Below, piece by piece: positions 35,793 to 41,917 of a stretch of 64,000 bases of DNA (within the stretch, counting starts at the first letter, position 1; each line of letters begins with the position of its first letter). The translations under genes and the position numbers were made by a program. The notes beneath the pieces are model-generated. The model searched no databases and was not told the origin of the DNA. It saw only the letters and a list, made by a program, of their open reading frames with translations. The DNA is from Planctomycetaceae bacterium (lineage in GTDB: Bacteria; Planctomycetota; Phycisphaerae; UBA1845; UTPLA1), in NCBI GenBank assembly GCA_006969385.1, contig CP030884.1, forward strand, positions 5,326,249-5,390,248, written 5' to 3'.

Positions 35793-36476
35793 ATGGCGAA
35801 ACTCTCAGCGAGAAATAAGACCGAGTCATCGGCACCAGACGACCTAAGCGACCGAGCGGACTTCGGCTTTGAGGGTTTCGCACCGAACGGTACGGATCGT
35901 TGCCCGCATTGCGATCACATTTTGATAGGACTACCCGCCGAACACCGCTGCACCGAATGTGGCTTCTCGTTCGATCGCCATACGCTCGTTTGGCGACCGC
36001 AGCGATATCGCAATTGGTTCATCAAGCCAACGACTGTTTATGCCGCAGTTCTAATAATCATTTGCGGATTGGCGATTGGCATCGCGACATACCCGCAGTC
36101 CTTTTCCATCTTCGGTTGGATATGGATTTTGCTGCTGTGCGCTTCTGTTTTGGGCGTCTACTTTGACTATCTTCGATTGGCTACGACGGCTATGGTGATC
36201 GTCGGAAAGGATTCGCTCGAAACCATCGATGTCATGCGACGCAGCAAGGTCGTTCACTTCGATCATATCGCCCGCTTCCAACGCTACGAGGGAGATAATC
36301 GCAACCAGAAGATTAAGATCAGCCTAGCCGAGACAGCACTAAGAACAGGTGGCCAGCGGCACATCACGGTGGCGCTGCGCGATGTGCCGCCAAAGTCGAT
36401 CGATCGATTCATCGAACTCGCCAATCAAAATCTTTCTCGATATAGAGAGCGACAATTCGATGAATCAAACGGCTGA
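35793..36476 (+). CDS. array gene 5: single-module zinc-ribbon/membrane protein
   Basis: 227 residues from the ATG at 35793; the frame is open to 35736, but MAKLSARNK gives a leader like its neighbours. This is one of the two larger gaps in the array (~107 bases). Leader FEGFAPNGTDRCPHC, zinc ligands C37, C40, C53 and C56, ribbon tail ECGFSFDRHTLVWRP. Membrane segments are TTVYAAVLIIICGLAIGIA and IFGWIWILLLCASVLGVYF. PH-like part MVIVGKDSLETIDVMRRSKVVHFDHIARFQRYEG. The C-terminal helix (PPKSIDRFIELANQNLSRYRE) resembles that of gene 4 (TLRRFVHLANRNVNRYKQ). Function unknown. Confidence 0.75.
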   Translation: MAKLSARNKTESSAPDDLSDRADFGFEGFAPNGTDRCPHCDHILIGLPAEHRCTECGFSFDRHTLVWRPQRYRNWFIKPTTVYAAVLIIICGLAIGIATYPQSFSIFGWIWILLLCASVLGVYFDYLRLATTAMVIVGKDSLETIDVMRRSKVVHFDHIARFQRYEGDNRNQKIKISLAETALRTGGQRHITVALRDVPPKSIDRFIELANQNLSRYRERQFDESNG

Positions 36477-37113
36477 CCATCCGGATCGATCTGCGGGCGC
36501 AACCTTTACCGGCTTCGCGCCGACGGGCACAACGTTGTGCCCGCAGTGCGATTACGACTTACAGCATTTGCCCGCCGCGCATCGCTGTCCGGAATGCGGC
36601 TTGCAATACGATGACGACACGCTCGTCTGGTCTGTCGATACCAAGGGGCAGCGTGCTTTCGAGATTGCCATGCTCACGCAGGGCATTGTTTGGTTTACGA
36701 TACATTTTCTTCAATGGGTCTTCGCGGGCGGACCGGGGAGATTTGCGATCATGTTGTGGATGCCGGCAATCTTTTTCGGTCTCTTCGCCGCGTCGCGCTA
36801 CGGTCGTTGGTTTTTCAATACGCGTGTGGCCGTGGCCGCCGACCGCTTGATCGACCGCAAGCCATTGCGACGGATGCGCGTTTTCGCGTATCGCGACGTG
36901 CGTTGGGTGAAAGAATCGGACCGCATGCATACGCTCAAACACATTGCCGTGCGCCATCGCCGGCGCAGATCGAAGCAGGGCTCGACGAAGGTAACCGGTA
37001 TTCAATTGCCGACGCAGGCGCCCGGCGACGCCAAGCGATTTATCAATGCGGCAACGGCGGCGCTCGAAAGGTGGCGCAACGGTCAAAAGGCGAGCGATGA
37101 TGACCGACGATAA
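36460..37113 (+). CDS. array gene 6: single-module zinc-ribbon/membrane protein
   Basis: 217 residues from the ATG at 36460, overlapping gene 5 by 17 bases. Leader FTGFAPTGTTLCPQC, zinc ligands C27, C30, C43 and C46 in the most consensus-like ribbon of the array (DYDLQHLPAAHRCPECGLQYD). Membrane segments are MLTQGIVWFTIHFLQWVFA and IMLWMPAIFFGLFAAS. PH-like part VAVAADRLIDRKPLRRMRVFAYRDVRWVKES. The C-terminal helix FINAATAALERWRN is again like genes 4 and 5. About 115 bases separate it from gene 7. Function unknown. Confidence 0.75.
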   Translation: MNQTADHPDRSAGATFTGFAPTGTTLCPQCDYDLQHLPAAHRCPECGLQYDDDTLVWSVDTKGQRAFEIAMLTQGIVWFTIHFLQWVFAGGPGRFAIMLWMPAIFFGLFAASRYGRWFFNTRVAVAADRLIDRKPLRRMRVFAYRDVRWVKESDRMHTLKHIAVRHRRRRSKQGSTKVTGIQLPTQAPGDAKRFINAATAALERWRNGQKASDDDRR

Positions 37114-37227
37114 CACGAGCGCGGCCGTGCAGAGACGCTGCCATCGGTATATCAGGCCACATGTGAATACGATTGTTACGTTGTGCGTGGAAAGCTGGCG
37201 GCATTGGCGCTTGAATCAACAACCATT

Positions 37228-37845
37228 ATGAGTGCGAACGACGGCGAACAGCTTGGTGATTCGTTTCAGGGCTTCGCGCCCTCCGGCAGCACGCTTTGCC
37301 CGGGTTGCGATTACAACCTGCGCGGTTTGCCGCTGGAGTATAACTGTCCGGAATGCGGGTTGGCTTACGATCGCGAAACCATGGTCTGGATCGGAAAACC
37401 CAATAGACAATACTACTTTGTGCTTTTGTCTAGCGCGTCTTTCTTGCTTCTCTATGCGTTTCTCGTCATAAACGGTCGGGGATATATTGGCTGGCGCGGA
37501 ATGCTGATAACGATGATATTTGCAATTGGCTCGGTACTCGCGGCGCTAAAGCTCGTCCGACAGAGATATAAGCGACCGATACTCGCAATTGCCCCCGACG
37601 TCGTTATTCATTCGATTGACGGCGATACAAGGCGAGCACACATTAAATGGAATCGTATTCACGAAATCGAACATGGCGTGAAGCGTCACGGTCTGGCAAC
37701 TTATCAGTTTACGATCACGTATTTCCATCTGAAGAGCATTTATATCACGCCCTTTGCCGATTCGAACCACGAGCGATATGAGTTACTGGCCATCGTCGAA
37801 GATTACCGGCGCAAGCGCCTCGGATTGGAGCCGAGAGAGAAATGA
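37228..37845 (+). CDS. array gene 7: single-module zinc-ribbon/membrane protein
   Basis: 205 residues from the ATG at 37228; the frame is open to 37183, but MSANDGEQLGDSFQGFAPSG gives the family N-terminus. Leader FQGFAPSGSTLCPGC, zinc ligands C24, C27, C40 and C43, tail ECGLAYDRETMVWIG. Membrane segments are YYFVLLSSASFLLLYAFLVI and MLITMIFAIGSVLAALKL. PH-like part LAIAPDVVIHSIDGDTRRAHIKWNRIHEIEHG. Function unknown. The stop overlaps gene 8's start by four bases. Confidence 0.75.
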   Translation: MSANDGEQLGDSFQGFAPSGSTLCPGCDYNLRGLPLEYNCPECGLAYDRETMVWIGKPNRQYYFVLLSSASFLLLYAFLVINGRGYIGWRGMLITMIFAIGSVLAALKLVRQRYKRPILAIAPDVVIHSIDGDTRRAHIKWNRIHEIEHGVKRHGLATYQFTITYFHLKSIYITPFADSNHERYELLAIVEDYRRKRLGLEPREK

Positions 37846-39128
37846 ACGCACCAGAGGCCGGAGAATTTCAGGGATTCCTACCGTCGGGCTCAATGCGGTG
37901 TCCGCGCTGCTTGCGCGACCTTACCGGGCAAAGGATGATCGGTCGGTGCCCTGAGTGCGGCACTGGCTTCGATGGCGACAGCCAAGTTTGGTCGCGCCCA
38001 CCGTTTACGGCTGGAGTAGCAAAATACGGATTTATTGCGCTGCTGGTCATCGCTGCCGTCATGCTGGGCATCAGTATCCTGTTCGAAGAAAGCCTGGTGT
38101 TTGAATGGAAAATGACCATCTTAAGCGTCGGTCTAATCTCTGGCCTCGCCACCGTGTCGCTATTGGCTCTCATGATCGGTACCCGTCAAATGCTTGCCGT
38201 CACCCATGATATTGTCTTTAACCGCGACCTTAGCGGGGCCCCGGTCGTGGTCCCGCTCAGACAGATTGCCCGCGTCGATCCGCAACATGGTTTATTCCGC
38301 AGCAACCTGATCGTCGAGCATCGACCGACCGGCGTTTCCGAGCGACGACCGACCTCGCTGCCGATGCGCGGGTTTCCTCGGAGACAGGTCGAGGAAATTG
38401 CGTCGTTTATCAATCGCCGATGCGGTGAATGCCGTACCGCTACCCTACGAGACGATGTATCACGCCCGGCAGCGAAGGCGGATGGGCGGCATCCGGACGC
38501 GTTTCTCGGATTCGCTCCGCTAGAGACCGTCTGCTGCCCTCAATGTGGCTACCAATTGATTGGGCTGCCAGCCGAGGGCCATTGCCCAGAATGCGGCTGC
38601 TGCTATGACGCGGATTCCATCGTGCTGGAGCAACGTGTTCCAAGAACGGACCGTTTCTTAACCTTCGGCGTGTACCCAATACTTTTGCTTTCATTTCTCC
38701 CGTCGGCTGCCGGAGGTCTGACAAGACCATTTCAATGGATGAACACGCCGCTACTTTTAGCAGGTGCCGGGATGCTGGTTCTCGCAATCGTCCTGAGGCA
38801 CAAGACGCTGCGGACGCTGGTCGCGGTATTGCCTGATGGAGTATTCGTGCGCTGGCCCAGAGGAAAATCGAAGTGGTTTCGATACGATCAGATTGAATCG
38901 CTCTTTGTGGGTGAGATGCACGAGGTCAATTCGAAACCATCCGACCAGCGCACCAAGGTGATTCAAATCGTGCTCCGCTTAGCTTCGGATAATGCAACGG
39001 GTTCGGGCAAGCGCACCAAGCTGAGATTTTTGCAGTGTACGGAGTACGATCTACAACAGCTTGTGCAAGAGGGCAACCGTCGCATCGCGATGTCGAAAGA
39101 GAATCAATCGAAATCGAGTGACGCGTAA
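37842..39128 (+). CDS. array gene 8: two-module zinc-ribbon/membrane/PH-like protein
   Basis: 428 residues, ATGA overlap with gene 7. Module A: FQGFLPSGSMRCPRC, ligands C20, C23, C36 and C39, helices (YGFIALLVIAAVMLGISILF; ILSVGLISGLATVSLLALMI), PH-like LAVTHDIVFNRDLSGAPVVVPLRQIARV. After a linker with two extra Cys (CGECRT), module B starts near residue 222: FLGFAPLETVCCPQC, second ribbon ...GHCPECGCCYD, helices (YPILLLSFLPSAAGG; PLLLAGAGMLVLAIVL), PH-like AVLPDGVFVRWPRGKSKWFRYDQIESLF. Module B keeps its own GFAP leader, which supports fusion of two neighbouring genes. Function unknown. Confidence 0.75.
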   Translation: MNAPEAGEFQGFLPSGSMRCPRCLRDLTGQRMIGRCPECGTGFDGDSQVWSRPPFTAGVAKYGFIALLVIAAVMLGISILFEESLVFEWKMTILSVGLISGLATVSLLALMIGTRQMLAVTHDIVFNRDLSGAPVVVPLRQIARVDPQHGLFRSNLIVEHRPTGVSERRPTSLPMRGFPRRQVEEIASFINRRCGECRTATLRDDVSRPAAKADGRHPDAFLGFAPLETVCCPQCGYQLIGLPAEGHCPECGCCYDADSIVLEQRVPRTDRFLTFGVYPILLLSFLPSAAGGLTRPFQWMNTPLLLAGAGMLVLAIVLRHKTLRTLVAVLPDGVFVRWPRGKSKWFRYDQIESLFVGEMHEVNSKPSDQRTKVIQIVLRLASDNATGSGKRTKLRFLQCTEYDLQQLVQEGNRRIAMSKENQSKSSDA

Positions 39129-39775
39129 TGGCTCTTGACGCTTCCCAACATGAATCGAAGGTAAGCGAGACTTTCGCAGGCTTTGCACCCTCGGGCAGCA
39201 CGCTTTGCCCCAAGTGCGATTACGACCTGACGAGCTTACCGGCGGCGCATCAATGTCCGGAATGCGGGCTTGCTTATGATGGGCGCACGCGGGTGTGGGA
39301 AATCATGGTATCGCGTCGCCTCCGCCTCTTTACCTATGGCAGCTTTGCATTCGGGGGCGTTCTCAATCTGGCGTTCGTCATCATCGGGCTGATCAACGGG
39401 TCGCCCATTTGGATCGTCAACTCCTTGGCCGTGATCTTGATGGCCATCGTATTCCTGCTCAATTATTCGCGCGGCATGCCGCAACAGTTCTTCGCCGTCA
39501 CAGCGGAAGGCCTCTATGTCGGAACGCGCAAGCGCGGCATCAAGATAAAGCGCTTCCTGCCTTGGCATAAAGCCAGCTTGAGCGCCCACGAGCCCAGCGA
39601 ATGGCGGCGTAAGTACTGGCTGGTTCGCGTGGGCAGGTGGTTCTATATCCATCTGCCCTCGTTGACACCGGAGCGCGAGGAGCAGCTCGAATTGCTGCGT
39701 TGTATCAGCGCGGCGAAGGCCCATTATTCGGAAGAGGAGATTGCGCAAGGCAAGAATAGCGACGGCTCAACTTAG
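39128..39775 (+). CDS. array gene 9: single-module zinc-ribbon/membrane protein
   Basis: 215 residues, TAATG one-base overlap with gene 8. Leader FAGFAPSGSTLCPKC, zinc ligands C27, C30, C43 and C46, tail ECGLAYDGRTRVWEI. Membrane segments are LFTYGSFAFGGVLNLAFVIIGLI and WIVNSLAVILMAIVFLL. PH-like part FFAVTAEGLYVGTRKRGIKIKRFLPWHKASLSAHE. The C-terminal part is longer and more charged than in gene 3. It is the last member with the full GFAPSGST leader. Function unknown. Confidence 0.75.
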   Translation: MALDASQHESKVSETFAGFAPSGSTLCPKCDYDLTSLPAAHQCPECGLAYDGRTRVWEIMVSRRLRLFTYGSFAFGGVLNLAFVIIGLINGSPIWIVNSLAVILMAIVFLLNYSRGMPQQFFAVTAEGLYVGTRKRGIKIKRFLPWHKASLSAHEPSEWRRKYWLVRVGRWFYIHLPSLTPEREEQLELLRCISAAKAHYSEEEIAQGKNSDGST

Positions 39776-39857
39776 GGCGATCGATCCGGCCGACGCGTTT
39801 ATGCAATTCGATAGCCATCGTCGCAGGTGCGGCAATAGTTTAGGATAACGAACACGT

Positions 39858-40529
39858 ATGTTTGAATACGAAACGCCCACCGCCGACGTCATCACGGCCG
39901 ACGAAGAGATCGTCGAGGCCCCCGCTGCGCCGCCGCGCACGTTGCAGCGGATGCACGAAAAGATTCGCTATCAGCAACAACACAAAAAGCCGCGCTCGCC
40001 GCTGCCCGGTCGCCAGCCGACAAGCTGCCCCGATTGTGACGTCACGTGGATCGGCCTATCGCGGCGCGGCAAGTGCCCCGACTGCGGCTTTGTTTACGAC
40101 GAGCACACGCGCGCCTGGCAAGGTAAGCGCGGCGGCAACATCGGTGGGCCGATCTTTGCAACCGTCATCGGCGTCGGTTCGATGATTGTGCTCGCGCCGC
40201 CGTGGTGGGTGGTCGTGTTAGCGGTGCTGGGATTGATCGCCCTGATCGCCTACGCCGTGTACGACATGTTGATCGCGCAAGACGGCCGCTTCATCGCCAC
40301 GACGCCGCGCGGTGTGGTCTGTCGCATTCGCTCGCACAAAACGCGCGTGATACCGTGGGGGCGTGTGGTGTTTGCCGAGGCATCGGCCTATCGCATGCCG
40401 ACGTTTAAGGTGCACGGCAAGCAGCGGGCACAACGCATCAACGTGAAAAAGGCGCTGCGCAGCTTTTCCGACGGTTGTGCGTTTGCGGTGTGCGTTGAGG
40501 ATGGGATCAAGCGGTACGGGCGGCGGTGA
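39858..40529 (+). CDS. array gene 10: divergent zinc-ribbon/membrane protein
   Basis: 223 residues, 82 bases after gene 9. The leader is replaced by a long acidic then basic N-terminal extension (ITADEEIVEAPAAPP...HKKPRSPLPGRQPTS). The ribbon is kept with ligands C57, C60, C73 and C76 and the tail DCGFVYDEHTRAWQG. Membrane segments are GPIFATVIGVGSMIVLA and WWVVVLAVLGLIALIAYAVY. PH-like part FIATTPRGVVCRIRSHKTRVIPWGRVVFAEA. G+C content looks higher than in gene 11 and codon use differs, so this member may be older. Function unknown. Confidence 0.72.
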   Translation: MFEYETPTADVITADEEIVEAPAAPPRTLQRMHEKIRYQQQHKKPRSPLPGRQPTSCPDCDVTWIGLSRRGKCPDCGFVYDEHTRAWQGKRGGNIGGPIFATVIGVGSMIVLAPPWWVVVLAVLGLIALIAYAVYDMLIAQDGRFIATTPRGVVCRIRSHKTRVIPWGRVVFAEASAYRMPTFKVHGKQRAQRINVKKALRSFSDGCAFAVCVEDGIKRYGRR

Positions 40530-41059
40530 TGCATACACCGCGCGACGAACAGTTTTGGATTGAGAAATGCCCCGATTGTAATTATTTACTGCGTTTGCGC
40601 GAGCCGACAGAGGAAAAATGCTCCGAGTGCGGTTGGGAGTTTGACGAGCTATCAGCCGTCTTTGAATATCGCCATTGGAAGCGCTATCTACTCGCTGCTG
40701 GCTTCTTTTTCATTCCCGGAACACTGATGTTCAGCCTTGCCTGGTACGTTATTGATAAACCACTTCCATATTTCAGCTTGTTCTTCTTGCTTCTCGCCTT
40801 GGCCCTATCTTATGGCGTTTTTGTCGCCATTCGACAATTATTCGGTGGGCCGATCGTGATTGCCTTCGGTACTCACGAAGCATTAGTACGCCCAATGGTT
40901 GACGACAAATTCGCGATTGATTGGAAAGATCCAAACGCAACTGAGAGGCTCCAAGCACTCGTCGAAAGACAGACGGAGTGGCTTGTTCAAGCAAAACGCC
41001 ATGAGGTGCGCATCAACTTAAAAGAACAAGTCGCCCTACGCCGGAAGCGTGGCGATTGA
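40529..41059 (+). CDS. array gene 11: most divergent zinc-ribbon/membrane protein
   Basis: 176 residues; the ATG at 40529 overlaps gene 10's TGA by one base (a GTG at 40526 is also possible). It has no GFAPSGST leader. The ribbon starts at residue 14 (CPDCNYLLRLRE...KCSECGWEFDEL, ligands C14, C17, C31 and C34), with 13 rather than 12 residues between the Cys pairs. Two membrane segments follow: YLLAAGFFFIPGTLMFSLAWYVI and YFSLFFLLLALALSYGVFVAI. The C-terminal part (IVIAFGTHEALVRPMVDDKFAIDWKD) is a shortened PH-like stretch. It ends the array, converging with rsfS. Function unknown. Confidence 0.72.
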   Translation: MHTPRDEQFWIEKCPDCNYLLRLREPTEEKCSECGWEFDELSAVFEYRHWKRYLLAAGFFFIPGTLMFSLAWYVIDKPLPYFSLFFLLLALALSYGVFVAIRQLFGGPIVIAFGTHEALVRPMVDDKFAIDWKDPNATERLQALVERQTEWLVQAKRHEVRINLKEQVALRRKRGD

Positions 41060-41075
41060 GCCAAGTGTAAACCAT

Positions 41076-41537
41076 CTACCCCCGCTTCCACTCCACGTGC
41101 GGGCTATCACCCCAGAGCGAATCCAAATCGTAATACCCGCGCTGCTCTTCGGCGAAAAGGTGAATCACCACGTCGACGTAGTCGGCCACGATCCACGACG
41201 CGTCGTCGACGCCACTGATGCTGTACGGCGTTTCGCCGCGCTCTTTGGCCACTTGTTTTATGTGGTCGGCGACGGCACGCATTTGGCGATCCGACGTACC
41301 CGTGCAGATCACGAAGAAATCGCACACGGGGCTGATACCGCGCAAATCGAAAATCACGATGTCTTCGCACTTGTCGTCGTCCATCAGGCGTGCGGTTTCA
41401 ATCGCGAATTCGCGCGCAACGGCGCTCGTCATCTGCGGTCGCTTGCGCTCCGGCAGCGTTTCGTCATTACCGTCGACGGCTGCGGGCTGCACGCCCAGCG
41501 ACTCGGCATGTTTCAATAAATCGTCTTTACCACTCAT
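41076..41537 (-). CDS. rsfS: ribosome silencing factor RsfS (Iojap)
   Basis: 153 residues from the ATG at 41537. The core begins near MTSAVAREFAIETARLMDD and shows the RsfS pattern: DIVIFDLRGISPVCDFFVICTGTSDRQMRAVADHIKQVAKERG, then DDASWIVADYVDVVIHLFAEEQRGYYDLDSLWGDSPHVEW. RsfS binds ribosomal protein uL14 and blocks subunit joining when nutrients are low. About 30 residues precede the usual core (DDLLKHAESLGVQPAAVDGNDE); an internal ATG at the core is also possible. A hairpin with a T-run lies just upstream on the same strand (41563-41601). Confidence 0.93.
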   Translation of the reverse strand: MSGKDDLLKHAESLGVQPAAVDGNDETLPERKRPQMTSAVAREFAIETARLMDDDKCEDIVIFDLRGISPVCDFFVICTGTSDRQMRAVADHIKQVAKERGETPYSISGVDDASWIVADYVDVVIHLFAEEQRGYYDLDSLWGDSPHVEWKRG

Positions 41538-41562
41538 AGCAATCTCAATCTTCGGTGCCAAC

Positions 41563-41601
41563 AAAAAACCCACGCGTCTCGAGGGTGAGATACACGCGGG
41601 T
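41563..41601 (-). terminator. terminator-like hairpin in the rsfS leader
   Basis: On the minus strand ACCCGCGTGTATCTC faces GAGACGCGTGGGT with small bulges and is followed by TTTTTTG. It lies 26 bases upstream of the rsfS start and ~200 bases downstream of the hppA terminator. It could be an attenuator for rsfS or the end of a short transcript. Confidence 0.5.
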
Positions 41602-41814
41602 ACGTTTCGCCTGCTGCTGTAACCTGTACGCTCCTCGCGTCTCCTTTGAATCGATACGAAGCGAATAGGATACTTCAAATCCCGTGGAGTTCAAGAAACC
41701 ACAAGAAACTGCTGATATCGTTTGATTTCGGCGACGAAGGCCATCGTCGCCTTGCCGTCGCGTAGTCTATTTTCTCACCGGCGAGACGCCGATGCTCCCC
41801 CAATCGATAACAAC

Positions 41815-41850
41815 ACAAAAAAAGGGCGACCCGTTACCGAGCCGCCCTTT
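41815..41850 (-). terminator. rho-independent terminator of hppA
   Basis: AAAGGGCG (41821-41828) pairs with CGCCCTTT (41843-41850). On the minus strand the stem runs into TTTTTTT. It lies ~70 bases after the hppA stop codon. Confidence 0.85.
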
Positions 41851-41917
41851 CGTTTTGGTTATTCGAGGCGAGTTGCTCATGCCGACCATCGGGGTCGGTA
41901 TGGCAGCCCAATCGTCA

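Noticed and set aside
31866..41059. Zinc-ribbon array considered as a set of IS-derived or phage genes
   Set aside because: No transposase, integrase or terminal repeats at the array edges; members are membrane proteins with overlapping starts.
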